Part shown: positions 40,631 to 53,700 of the stretch, in pieces
Layout of the letters: each line of letters starts with the position of its first letter
Numbering within the stretch: the first letter of the stretch is position 1
Origin: Parietaria judaica
Taxonomy: Eukaryota > Streptophyta > Magnoliopsida > Rosales > Urticaceae
Direction: 5' to 3'
Assembly (NCBI GenBank): GCA_954871525.1
Contig: OX940872.1
Location: 23,221,746-23,285,745, forward strand
DNA length: 64,000 bases
The notes under the pieces: generated by a model
Databases searched by the model: none
What the model was told of the DNA's origin: nothing
What the model saw: only the letters and a program-made list of their open reading frames with translations
Position numbers and translations under genes: made by a program

Positions 40631-43074
40631 TATGTTATAAGATGACAATAAGATAAAAACCAATTAAATACAATTAAGGAACAAAACATTTATTTGATAT
40701 ATTTTTATATATTATTATACTTTAATACTTATATAAATGTGAAATTTATGTTTCTATTTTATTATTTACGTTGTTCAGTTGATCAACATTAAAAAAAATA
40801 ATTATTTTTAACATCTTAGAGTACATAATTAAATTAATCGCGTTAAATGAGTCTAAGGTGAATTAATTGATAATTCAAAACTATTGGAATCAATTAATGA
40901 TTAAACGTGTAGACACGATTAACACAATTACTAGATGGAGTTGTCATTTAACGGTCAAAATTATATAGCTATTGCTAAAATTAATTTAAAAATAAAATAA
41001 AATAATTTAAAATAATATCATGAACTAAAATTCGAATTGTTGATTGAAAAAAATAATGAGAATTTAATAACTCCATCCATATTAACAGTATTATTGTCAA
41101 TTAAGTTCCAAAAATCAAACTAAAAAATCCATATTCATTCCATAAACTACAATATGATTAAGAACACAATAACAAGTCAAATGACAAAGCTCTAGACTAA
41201 CTAGTAAAATATCTAGGTCACAAATTAAACTATGTTTTTTTTTTTTTTTTTTGATAAAAAAATCAAACTATGTTCTATGAAATGAAATGCAAGAAAAGGT
41301 AAAGAAATAAAACAAAGAGGAAGTACAAAAGGTAAAGTGCAAAAGAAAAGACAAGGGTCCATGATTTGAACAATCATATTAGTTGACAAAATCTAGTAGA
41401 TTTGAGCTTATTAAATCTTTAATGTGAGTAATAAATATCACAAATGAGTAGCAAAATGACCACTTGGATAAGGTGGTCCATGGACATGATATTTCAAAGT
41501 GGGTTCCGAATTTGACCATAAGGTCACTCTCATATATTGATTGGAGATATGGGTCATGGTCCATTTGATTCTGTATTAGCCTATACTAGGGATTATTTAA
41601 ATTTCTAGAGATTTTTTTTTTTTCACTAGTTCTTCATTCATATATAATGAAGTGAACACTAGTTTGATTTTTTTTTAAAATTAACTTACAATTTGGCGGA
41701 AAATTAAAAATGTTAATTTTTTAATATATATTAATAAATATTTTAATTTTCAATCGAATACGTACACAACTTATGATTAATATCTATATTAAATTTTTAA
41801 ATATCGTTATTTTATGAAAATTGTATCAATATACCCACCGCTTTTTGGCATACAATAAATAAAATCGAATACTGATTCAAAATCTTACAAAAATCCTATT
41901 AGTAAGATTGTTAATTCTTAGATATACCCGTTAAAATAAATTCTCCAAATTTTCAGACTTTAAAATATTGGTGCTATCTATTTTAAATTACGAAAAAATG
42001 TGTCAACCACGTAACTAAGTAATTTTACGGTAAATTTATCTTCAAATATATGCGTACAAAAAAATATCTTAAAACTAGTGATTTTCCCCCCCAACAATTA
42101 TACTTATTACCTATTTTTTATTATTGATCTTTTTCCAGTCTTCGCCTAGGACCCCGACAAATTTAGGGCCAGCCCTACCCGCACGGGCCAATTACAAATA
42201 GCCGCTTAAAAATTAACGGACGAAGACTAATGATATTTAAAAAAAAGTACCTACACGATGGAGTTTGATATTAATGAGTAATATTGCTTCTTTGATAAAA
42301 TAAAATATATATATCATCACTTTTAAATTTTAACGTAATTTTGAGCAAGGTTTTAATTACGAGTGGAAATGTCCTACTTCCATTTTATCGATAAGTCGGG
42401 GGATAACGTGTTTGCCGATAATATTAAAAAAAAAAAGTAGTTCGAAGGCTAGAGTTACCGATAAATTTTACGAGTAAACCGCAAACTGACAAGTTCACCA
42501 ATTTTTTTTTTTTAAATAGAGATTACAATTGTAATTTTATTATATAAATAATAGGTTGTAATTATAATTTTATTACAAAATAAGAAAACTAATTACAATT
42601 TGATATACATTATATATAGATATAATAATTTATAGGAATGTGACTCACATATATTATCTTCTCTCTTCTTCTAATTTTTTCCCTCTTTTCTTACATTTTT
42701 TTGTTAAGAACCGATAAATTGCTACTGTTATAAAGTTACTGACAAGTTAAAATTTTAAGGATATCGAAGGTGTCCGTGTATCAACTATCGACAATAAATT
42801 AAAGTATTTAAAATCATATTTTGTATAGATAAATAAATTAACTTCTGTATCTCAAAAAATACTACTTGATACTAAACAATGATATTTAACTTCTATTTTA
42901 GAAAGTACTATTACTGATTTAGTTTTGAATCATATTAAAAAAAAAAATAATTAAAAGACAGAAGAAATAATTGCCAAAAAAATAAAAAAAATTACTAGTA
43001 AACTTGAATCTTAATTAAATAACAGTAAAAAAGGATAAGAAAAAGAACTGAAATTTTTATTAATATAGATATAA
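40631..43074. other. AT-rich intergenic with hAT-like scraps
   Basis: No gene. At about 42345-42500 gcaaggttttaattacgag followed by cgataagtcgg and ttaccgataaattttac resembles a worn end of the hAT family at 46556; a sister scrap is at about 46150-46320. A T-tract of about 20 lies at 41237. Confidence 0.5.
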
Positions 43075-45540
43075 CCCTATATATATATATATTTATTGAT
43101 AATGACTAACAAAAAAAAATGGGAAGTGATTTATTACTCTTGGACTTTTCCCACAAAAAATCTTAACCTTATCAATTCGTCGTATCATTTCTAAAGAATT
43201 ACGAGGAAAACGACATCTCGTTTAATCGGTGTCACGCATATCCGAGATAAAACGACATCATGTTTGCTCCACATGACCTGCCACGTTGCAAAAACCCATG
43301 CCTGGAGGACTGACACGTCATCCGAACAAGTCTCGCTGGCAATAACACAAAACGACACCAACAGCGCACGGCATGTCGTTTCGAACACGCTGTTTCCCAA
43401 AATAAAGTTTGGAGTTTAATGCAGAAGTGCAGTGTCGACGTGTCGTTATGCAAAACGACACGTGTTTCAATTTGCCGCAAACCAAAGCCTATTGCGATTC
43501 ACGGCAAAATTTGTACAGCAAACTAAAAATGGAAAATAATACTAAAAAAATAAATAAAAGGAAAATATCTTGTTGATGAGCAATTAAATTATCATATGTG
43601 GTAGAATTGCCGATCATGCAATTAGCAATTACTGCATGTCGTTACCGTCAAAATTTTGACTATGAGAGAGCGAAAATTAATAGAATATATATTTTAAAAT
43701 AAAACGAGACAGAAACTACTACATTGCATTATAAATATTATTTTTTATAAATTTTTAATTTATAAAAATAGTTTATAACGATCTCTATATGATTAGAATT
43801 CTTACGTTCTCAAAATATTAATTTAATTTTTTCCAATATTAATTTTTGCACGTCTTAAATTATTGATTGGTGGTTTTTATTCTCTAATATTGTAAGTTGT
43901 AATCATTTTAGTATACCTATAGTTAAGTAAAGTACAAAACACCATCAGATTTTAACAATGTATCCCTAGCTTTAGAAGGAAAATAAAAATAATTGTAATC
44001 ATAAAAATTATTGCCAAAAAATTAAAAAATATGATGTGATTGGGAATTGAACCCATGGCGATAACTTGGGAGGAACAACTTTAACATTAACAAAATTTAA
44101 CTACATTGTAATGACATTCAATATACAAATGATATGTTTATTATTTATATATAACTTTATAATAATTTTTACATTGTAATGACATTCAATATACAAATAA
44201 TTTTTACACATAAACTAGATTTATATTAATTTTAAACTTTTAAATAAATAAAAAATTGTTGAATAAATTTTTCACTCTTACTAAAAACGTAAATTTAAAT
44301 CGGATTTAATTCTCAATTTTGTTAACTTTTTAAAACTGTTCATCCGAATTTATTCACTCCTACTAGAAAGGATCAAAATTCTTAATTTTTAGAATTTTAC
44401 ATAGTTAATTCATTCTATACTTAAAGGCTAAAACTTCACTACTAATTAATTAAAAAAGAACTTCACTACTAAAAATAATTTACAAATATTCACTATAATT
44501 CAATTCACTTCATCCAGAGTAAAAAATATAGATTGTACAACAAAATATTTGAATAAAAAGAAAAGAAAAATTAGCACAATAAATACCGAAATATTATGTC
44601 AATACTCCTCGGTCCTATGCCGGTTACCGTCTCGCAATTCTATTCGCCTCGCCGAGCAGCACACAGCAGTGTGCTGCGCGACGGGGCGGCGTCGGAGCGG
44701 CGGGCGGCCTGGTAGGCGCGGACGCCAGCGTGGAGTTTCTTGACGGCGCTCCACATGCCGTGGCGGACGCCGAGCTTGGCCACGTCTTTGGGGATGCCCA
44801 TGTCTTCGTAGTGCACGAGGCTGACCTCGCAGCCCGACACGTGTCCGTCCCCTCTCCTGGACTCCACTGCGGTGCACCAAGTTCCGATGGTTAGGTCCAT
44901 GTCGTGACGTGGAATGGCTCCAAAAACGGCAATTTTGCTTCGGGATTTGTTTGCAGCACGCGCATATCACGTGCGTTGCACAGTTTAGAATTCGGCAGAA
45001 ATTGTTGGTTTCCGAAAATGGCAAATAAAGTTGCAGAGAACACGATAAGTTTCCTCATTTAATTAGTCTATTTTTTCATGATCGAAAAGATAAGTATTCT
45101 CACCGAAAGCTCTGCTCTGCAGATTTAATATATAAATATTCATATACGGTTTGAGTTTTATTATATATAAATATTTTAAAAATATTCTTTTACTAATAAC
45201 AAAAAATATAAAAATTTATGAAAAATGAAGGTAAAATTACGACAACACGACAAGGGCGTTAATTCAACAAATAGTTATTGTTTTTGGTCATAAGTTTTAA
45301 CAAAAATCATCGAATTTGGAAGGACTAAAGGAAATATTATTACCGTTTAATAAATACAGCAGGAGAAATGCCAAAATGAAATTTAGACAGAAATTTACAA
45401 AAGATAAGTTCGTTTATGATTAACGAAAATCATAAAAAATGATATCAAAAAGAAAATTATTACCGAGTTATTAATTAGCAGAGAAATTATCTATTTTTTT
45501 AATAGAAAATCGTGACAAAACACATTCATACGATTATTAA
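43075..45540 (-). repeat. Segmental duplication, unit A
   Basis: This block matches 46470-51840 in order. 43075-43530 corresponds to 46470-46547 plus 47872-48545; 44230-45540 corresponds to 50390-51835. The second stretch includes the START-gene last exon and part of its intron, nearly identical over about 44680-45500. Unit A lacks the hAT element, the 100-bp array and the 48.6-49.4 kb insertion that unit B carries. Confidence 0.8.
44640..44866 (-). pseudogene. Truncated duplicate of the START gene's last exon
   Basis: From the splice acceptor at 44866 the frame reads as in the functional exon (VESRRGDGHVSGCEVSLVHY through AARRSDAAPSRS), then changes to a short new tail and stops at 44640. 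Relative to the parent, about 190 bp (parent 50775-50965) are missing and replaced by about 10 bp. The C-terminal membrane segment is therefore lost. No upstream exons accompany it, only intron sequence, so it cannot make the protein. Near identity to the parent argues for a young copy. Confidence 0.85.
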
Positions 45541-45587
45541 TGTGTTGTGTTCTTTTAACTTTTGGTATTTTGTTTGTAAGGAAGTGA

Positions 45588-46050
45588 AATATCACGTGCG
45601 TCGCACATGTTAGCTCACGTGCGTCTCACAGGTTATATATTGGACAGAAATTGTTGGTTTCCAAAGATAGAGATAAAGATAAGTTTCCTAATTTAGCAGA
45701 TATAGTCGGTTTTTCAATGATCGAAAAGTCAGCACTCTCGACAAAATCTCTACAATTTTAATAAAAAACAATTGACGGTTTAATATATTAAAAACACCCA
45801 TATTTAAAAACACAGGTTAGCTCACGTGCGTCTCACAGGTTATAATTTGGACAAGAATTGTTGGTTTCAAAGATAGAGATAAAGATAAGTTTCCTAATTT
45901 AGCAGATATAGTCGGTTTTTCAATGATCGAAAAGGTAAGCACTCTCGACAAAATCTCTATAATTTTAATAAAAAACAATCGACGGTTCAATATATTAAAA
46001 ACACGATCATATTTAATAATAAATTTATAAAAATAAAAATTCATAAAAAA
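45588..46050 (-). repeat. Two tandem 207-bp units related to the START-gene intron
   Basis: Units with ttagctcacgtgcgtctcac start at 45610 and 45817 and share gaattgttggtttc, agataagtttcctaatttag and ttttcaatgatcgaaaag. A third, more diverged relative is the START intron sequence at about 44960-45160, also present at about 51255-51450. Confidence 0.75.
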
Positions 46051-46555
46051 ATTGCTATAAAAATTAAGGTAAATTTATGATAACACGAGACGCGTTAATT
46101 CAAGAATATATAATCATCATTGGTCATAAGTTAAATAAAAATCGTCATATTTTGAGCGATGTTTCAAATATCGGTGGAAAATTGTAATTTCTATTTTATT
46201 GATAAGTTGACTGATAATGATTTATCGATAATTTTTTTAGAAAAAAGTACAGTAACGACTAGATTTAGCGATAAATTTTACAGATAAATTGAAAACCAAT
46301 CAGTTTACTTACGGATTTTTTTATAAATATTTTGGGGCCGTTAAGCTTTGTTTTTTAATTATGTTTTTTATTCTAAAATACAAAGAAATAATTGCCGCAA
46401 ATGTTTCATAGATATAGTTAAAGAAGTGAAATTATAATAATATAAGTAAAATATAATAAATATATATATATACGTAAATATATTTATTGATAATGACTAA
46501 CATGGGAAGTAATATATTAGTCTTGGATTTCTCTGACAAAAAATATAGCCGAAAC

Positions 46556-47863
46556 CAAGGATTTGAATGCCGTTTTTGCCGATAAATCGTTTGCCGTTAT
46601 CGACGGAGTAATCGTTTGCCGATGGATTTATCGATGGAAAACCTATAAAATTTATCGTTTGCCGTTACCGAAACTTATCGAACTTATCGATGGATTAATC
46701 GCTTATCGATAGATTTATCGATGGAAAACTTATAAAATATTTCATATATATTTTCATACATAAAATATTTTTTATAACATAAAATACTATATGTATATTT
46801 TCCTTAATAATTGAAAAACATCAAATTACAAAACAAATTATGTCAGAATCACAGTATCAGAATTATATACAATGTGCAAAATGAAGTTACATATGAAAAA
46901 CCAAAGAAATAGCTCAATTTGACCAATTTCAAAAAAAATATTTACTTTTCCCGCAATAAGGTTGCAATTCGGGAAAACGTTAAATTAGATATAATTATAT
47001 CAACCTCACATTTTATAAGTTATTAACAATGTTATAAAATGATTTTACATAAAAAAAAAAAAAAGACTAACTAGCTTAACTTAACTAATTTCCAAAAATA
47101 TGTACTTTTGCTGCAATAAGGTCATAATTCAGAAAGACATCAATTACAAAAATAATTATGTGAAACTAACAGTTTCTTAATTATATACAATGTTACAAAA
47201 TGAAATTACACAAAAAAATTAAAATATATCTCAAATTCACTATTTGTAGGAAAATTGGTATTTTTGTCGCAATTAGAAATAATTTGCATAAACCCTTAAA
47301 TTTAACCCAAATCTGCAAAAAATCAATAAAAATCAGGCAAACCATCTTGATTCATCTATATTCCATCATATACTTTAAAAAAAATTAATTTCAACAACAT
47401 TTGATTCAAAACGTAAAATGTACAATTAAACTAATATGAAACTCAAAGTTTAACTTTCATTCAACCTAATGGCTTTCTAAGTAACTAATACAAATATAGA
47501 ATAAAAATGTGAAAAATTGACATGATTCATACATATACAACATTTAAACATCAAAACGCTAAAGATCTACTAAAAAAAACCCTAAAAATACATTTAAATT
47601 TTGAAATTAAAAGAAGTTGGAACTTTTGCCGCAAAAAAAGAAAAATTTATACCAGGGTTGACTTATCGTTTTTGACCGAAAAGTAGCTTGCTTTTCGAGA
47701 AAATACACTTGATAAGTTTGAGAGATAAGTGACTTGCTTTTCGAATCGAAAAATCGCGATAAGTATAAAAAGATAACGATTAGAGGAGATAAGTTACCGA
47801 GAAGTGGTTTTCAGCGATAAATCGCTCGATTATTGCTCGATTATCGCGAAAATCGAAACCTTG
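46556..47863 (+). mobile_element. hAT-type element, copy 2 (1,308 bp), intact ends
   Basis: Begins CAAGGATTTGAATGCCG and ends CGATTTTCGAAACCTTG-like (CAAGG/CCTTG inverted termini). It is flanked by perfect 8-bp duplications GCCGAAAC (46548-46555 and 47864-47871). Subterminal zones are full of TATCGATAA and TTTATCGATGG repeats that could bind a transposase. No transposase ORF is present, so it is non-autonomous. Confidence 0.85.
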
Positions 47864-47961
47864 GCCGAAACTAATAAATCTCAACCTTATTAATTCGTCA
47901 TTTCGTTTCCAAGGAATTACAAGGAAACGACATCTCATTTAAATAGTGTCACGCATATAGG

Positions 47962-48370
47962 AGATAAAACGACACCGTGTTTATTGCACATGACCTGCTA
48001 CCTTGCAAAACCCCATGCCTAGAGGGCAAACACGTCATCCGCAATAGCTTCGCTGCCAAAAGATAAAACGATACCGTGTTTGTTCCACATGACCTGCCAC
48101 CTTGCAGAATCCCATGCCTAGAGGGCTGACACGTCATTCGCACTAGCCTCGCTGGCAAAAAGATAAAACGATACCGTGTTTTTTCCACATAACCTGCCAC
48201 CTTACAAAACCTCATGCCTAGAGGGCTGACACGTCATCCGCATTAGCCTCGTTGTCAAAAAGATAAAACGACACCATGTATGTTCCACATGACCTGCCAC
48301 TTGCATAACCCCATGCCTAGAGGGTTGACACATCATATGCACCAGTCTCGCTGGCAAAAAGATAAAACGA
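47962..48370 (+). repeat. 100-bp minisatellite, four units plus a partial fifth
   Basis: Units start at 47962, 48061, 48161, 48261 and 48360, each with agataaaacgacaccgtgtt, tccacatgacctgccac, catgcctagagggctgacac and cctcgctggcaaaa. Unit A (from about 43251) carries only one such unit, so the array expanded after the duplication. Confidence 0.9.
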
Positions 48371-48608
48371 CACCAAAATCGTACCCAAAACGGCATGTTG
48401 TTTCGAATGCGCCGTTTCTTAAAATAGAGTTTGGGGTTTAATTCATAAACGCATTGTCGTTATGCAAAACAACAAGCGTTTCAATTTGCCACGAACCAAA
48501 GCATATTGCAATTCACGGCAAAATTTGCACAACAAACTAAAAAAGGAAAATAAAATAAAATAATAAATTATTAAAATATCTTATTGATAAGCAATCATAA
48601 AATATCTT

Positions 48609-49437
48609 AACACCCCCGGCAGACCAATCGGGCTTGACTGTGAGTCAACGCTCGAGGACAGATTCAAGACGGTTATGTTAAAGGCTCTATAAATACCCAT
48701 ACCCGAGCAACCAAGAACACCAGAACAAATCACAGAATGACGAACTATGCGGAATCACGACAAACTTAACAACTTCATGGACATAATCAACTCTTTATTG
48801 ATACTCGACAAGATATATTTACAACTGTCGGTTACAGAAGATTGGAACTTTAGCCAAAAGTAATCTTCCTGATAAACCCCTCTGATCGGACCCAAACAGC
48901 CTTTTACTCGACGATCTTCGTGAGCTACCCGTGCACGGATGTGCCTCCACCGTGTAGCAACCTTCCCGTTGATCGAAGTGCACCCAGGAGACCCAGACGC
49001 CAGTAGAGAACCGGACTTTCTGTCGACACGAAGAGTCTCCAACGGAATCCCCAGAAGGCACCGCTTCTGTCCGTCGTTCCAGCGACTTCCATTTGTTTCC
49101 ACCGTCGAATACCGTAGTCTCCACCGTATGTCTCGCCGGAGCTTTCTCTCTTTCAAGATAGCTCTCTTCTTCCTCACTAGGATTTTCTCTCTCTCTCTCT
49201 CTCTCTCTCCGTGTGTTTTTCCGATCTTGGGTTCTTCCTTCGGCTAATAATCAGATCTCTATCATGCCTTCTGCTCTCGAATGACCCTGATGGGTATTTA
49301 TAGAGCATCCTCGATATCCAAATGATATCTTCGTTGCTGACCCGTCGTTGACTGAATGTCACCGACTTGATTGACTGTCGAGATTCAAGTGACTGTGACT
49401 CACCGACTATGTCACCCGTCACGGGACTAACAATATT
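48609..49437 (-). mobile_element. Unclassified GC-richer insertion with LTR-like left and right parts
   Basis: Absent from unit A at the matching place. On the minus strand it starts TGTTAGTCCCGTGACGG and has TATAAATACCCATCAGGG at about 49305-49288. On the plus strand a similar TCTATAAATACCCAT lies at 48688-48702. The two promoters thus face each other. A (CT)12 run lies at 49186-49209. The minus frame at 48755-49177 is open for 140 codons but unrecognised. LTR identity is a guess from the TGTTAG end and the TATA position. Confidence 0.4.
49186..49209 (+). repeat. (CT)12 microsatellite
   Basis: Uninterrupted CT dinucleotides within the insertion. Confidence 0.9.
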
Positions 49438-50736
49438 ATTATATATGACATAATTATCGATCATCTAGAAATCCAGGTTTAAGAGAATGACACAGCAACG
49501 ACACGAACCTTGCTTGCAAAGAGAGAAAACGATACTGAAACACATGCAATTACTGCATGTTGTTTCCAACTGCGTTTTTACCGACGAGCCCCAGCCTTTC
49601 TTTTTCTCTGCTTACCCATTCATAAACTGACGCTGCGGCGAACCGAGCCACTATCGGGGGTGGCTAATGTCACCCCCGAGTTGTCCAGAGAAAATTTTAA
49701 CGTTAAAAATATAGAACTTAAATTTTCGTCCTGGTACATACAATAAAAATGTTCAAAGTGTATCTTTAGTGACTTTTGTTCAGTGGGTGAAACCTACTTG
49801 AACATCACCTAGTCCTATGGAAAGGATCGAACCCTGCCACTTTTTTTTTTTACACTATTTTGCTTTTTACACTATTTTGCTTATACTATATTTTTGAAAA
49901 GAAAAAAAAATCCTGTAACTACATATAACTTAACTAGAGCTAGGTAGTGAATAATTATACATAATTATGTATAATGGTGTTAAAAAGAATTATTGTTATA
50001 TATATATATATAAATGTGTCGGATTTTTTTGTTTGTTTATTTATTTTTTATTTTTTGAAAACTGATTGGATAGCTAATTCCCTACACTATAAGAAAAATA
50101 TTATTTTTTTAAAGCTCGTTAATATAAATAATGAGTTAGTTTTTTTACTTGTTCCGTAATAAAAAATAACTATTGAATTTAAGAGTTTTAATAAGATATT
50201 TATTTATTCGTTACTTCGTAAAAATACTTCGATATATAATTTAATTCTATTTGTATATCATCACTCCTGTTCAGAATCCGGGTCCGCCCCTACTGACGCA
50301 ACCGGGCGTATTGCCTATTTTTGGACAGAAATCCCGGCCGTTTGGGCCGGACTTCCAGATTTTACCCTTGACATAAACTATATTTAGTTTGTAATTTTTT
50401 AAATTAAAAACAAGTTGCTGAATAAAGTTTTCACTCTATTAAAGAACACAGATTAAAATTCTTAATGCTTAGAATTTTATATAAATAATTCAGTCCGTAA
50501 GGTTAAAACTTGACTACTAAAACTAATTTACACAATATTCAATTCAATAATTCAATTTATCACGAATAGAATAATATATAATTCACTCAACCGACAAAGT
50601 TAAGAAATTCCGCGAGGCAGTAAAAAGTAAAGATTGTACAACAAAATATTTCAATAAAAAAAATATTAATAGCAAAATATTATGTCAAATACTCCATAAT
50701 GAGCAGTTAAAATCCTGGGTCCTAAATATTTACCGG

Positions 50737-53700
50737 CTACCGTCTTGCAATTCTATTCGCCGCGCCGAACAGCAGCGCTTTTCCGATGACCCCCGAGTGG
50801 AGCCCGCACGCCAGCGCCACCGTTCCGCCCAGCACTATCCACTTCCAGTCAATGCCGTGGTCGCCTTGACCCCTCCAGTCAACGCACGTGCCCGCATCGG
50901 AGGTTCGGTCCGGCGAGTCCAACGACCCGTGGAGGGAAATTTTGGTGGTGATGGCGGCCATGAGCGCGCTGCGCGACGGGGCGGCGTCGGAGCGGCGGGC
51001 GGCCTGGTAGGCGCGGACGCCAGCGTGGAGCTTCTTGACGGCGCTCCACATGCCGTGGCGGACGCCGAGCTTGGCCACGTCTTTGGGGATGCCCATGTCT
51101 TCGTAGTGCACGAGGCTGACCTCGCAGCCCGACACGTGTCCGTCCCCTCTCCTGGACTCCACTGCGGTGCACCAAGTTCCGATGGTTAGGTCCATGTCGT
51201 GACGTGGAATGGCTCCAAAAACGGCAATTTTGCTTCGGGATTTGTTTGCAGCACGCGCATATCACGTGCGTTGCACAGTTTAGAATTCGGCAGAAATTGT
51301 TGGTTTCCGAAAATGGCAAATAAAGTTGCAGAGAACACGATAAGTTTCCTCATTTAATTAGTCTATTTTTTCATGATCGAAAAGATAAGTATTCTCACCG
51401 AAAGCTCTGCTCTGCAGATTTAATATATAAATATTCATATACGGTTTGAGTTTTATTATATATAAATATTTTAAAAATATTCTTTTACTAATAACAAAAA
51501 ATATAAAAATTTATGAAAAATGAAGGTAAAATTACGACAACACGACAAGGGCGTTAATTCAACAAATAGTTATTGTTTTTGGTCATAAGTTTTAACAAAA
51601 ATCATCGAATTTGGAAGGACTAAAGGAAATATTATTACCGTTTAATAAATACAGTAGGAGAAATGCCAAAATAAAATTTAGACAGAAATTTACAAATGCA
51701 AGATAAGTTCGTTTATGATTAACGAAAATCATAAAAAATGATATCAAAAAGAAAATTATTACCGAGTTATTAATTAGCAGAGAAATTATCTATTTTTTTT
51801 AATAGAAAATTGTGACAAAACACATCCATACGATTATTTATTCCTAAAATATTTTAGCAGTCTAGACGGAAAATTACAAAAACAAATAAATTCATATAGT
51901 TTACAATTATATTTTGAAATATCAATGAAAAAAATACCAACATGGAAAAAATATGATTTATTATCTTTAATTTTTTTTTTTTTTCGATAAAAATTTTCTA
52001 ATGATATAAATTTTTTAGTGAGTAATTAAGTTTTTCCATTTAACTCTTGTCAAGTTCTACATGATATAATTTGTTCTTATTTATGTCATTTTGATCACGT
52101 ATGAGTTAACAAGAACTTTAAAGAGCTAGACAAAGAACACTACGTTCTTGCATAGAAGCCAAGTATGTTTTACAATGCAAAAATTAAGACACTTTTAGGT
52201 CAATCTTATTGCTAAGTGGTCAAAAAAGTAAAAAACTTGATTAAAAGAGCGAAAACATAGACAAAGTTTTTATCACCACGTAGTACTTCACAATTGAGAG
52301 TTCACAAAAAAACTTAATGATTTATGCCCAAATTTTTTTATAGCATTACAAAATTTTACCCCTAAAATAATTTTAATAATATATTGAAATTTTTGCCGCA
52401 AATTTCTGACATTCTTTGGAAGGAAAATTCATATTATAATTAATAGAGAAATATGCGGCAAAATACTCGAAATATAAGTGTCGACACTATTACTTTTCTT
52501 CTTTGTCACGGAATATATTTTTAATGTTGTTAAAAATATAAATCATAAGTACCAAAAACATATTTATTAAGGTATCTACGATTTTATAATTTTTACAACA
52601 TTAATGTATAGGTATTTTTGCTGCAACTATTCCCTGCTATTAATGTTAATGATTAAAAAAGAGATTCTTACCGGGTCTGATAGTCCAGCTTGAGAAGTAC
52701 TGCTCTACACGTCGAGGCTTGTCACGCTTTGGTAACCCTGCATACGGCACAGACTGCAACAAGAAACGACAATCACAATTCATACTCTTCAAAACATACC
52801 GCATTTTGTCAAGCGACAACAGAAAACAATACCTTTGTCACACAATAATAAGATTTTCCAGCCTCCCAGATTTTCCGGCCGATAATGTATTCCCGGTCGC
52901 TACAGAAGAACGGAAACTGCATAAACGAAGACAACAAGTTTACACGCACGAAAAAAACTAAGGTGGCAATTCGTATCATGTATCGTGTCTTTGTTATTTT
53001 TTACTTATTTTAAGTAGACTCTACCCGTCCCAATTTGGTGATATCATTTATTAATTGCGTTATTCATGTCGACTTGCTTAAATTTATTTAACTTGTCTTG
53101 ATATTATAGATATTATAGAACAGATTAATTCTTTTTTGATTTTTTTAGGATTTCTTGTTTTGTCGACTAAACAATGTAATTAACAAAATAAACAGCATAA
53201 GTTAGACATATAATAAAATTTTAACAAGTTATTAACCTAGTCAATAACACCTAAATAAATATCTTGTATTTTAATCGTGTTTGATTAGGCCCCTTCATGT
53301 TTTTGTGTCTTGTTCACTCATTATTCAACTATATTCACGTCGATCAGACTCATATTCAATTTTAGCCAACCCAAACACATTTACATTATGTTGTAACTGT
53401 ATTGTGCCTCGTGTCCGGACCCGAATAGCCAACAAAGGAAACAAAACAAAAAAAACTTGAAATGTTACAAAACCTTTTTGATCCAATGAACAACCATAGT
53501 CCCTGTATTAGGGCACTCCTCCAATATTTTGACGTACGCCAGCATAGGATCCCATTTGGGTCTAAACTCATCATCCCAAAAGAAATCCCGAACCAACTCT
53601 GGCGTTGCGTCCTCGAAAACGCTCTTGCTCCGGTAGACTGTAGGACCTGTCTGATGAGCAAAACATGGTATGATTTGTTAACAGTATCAAGAAAATGGAG

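Larger units (their letters stand above)
46470..51840 (-). repeat. Segmental duplication, unit B (parent side)
   Basis: Homologous to unit A at 43075-45540 but expanded by a hAT insertion (46556-47863), a 100-bp tandem array (47962-48370) and an insertion at about 48609-49437. Its right part is the true last exon and intron of the START gene. The remaining spacer 49438-50736 is AT-rich and has no gene. Confidence 0.75.

Noticed and set aside
44599..45024. 141-codon minus-strand frame, and its twin at 50879-51319
   Set aside because: Both are out-of-frame shadows of the START last exon and intron, rich in R, P and H.
47962..48370. CRISPR-like array
   Set aside because: The whole 100-bp unit repeats with scattered differences; there is no short repeat with unique spacers, and the genome is a plant's.
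48755..49177. 140-codon minus-strand frame in the unclassified insertion
   Set aside because: No family motif, no conserved start context, and two other frames overlap it; kept only as a note on the insertion.
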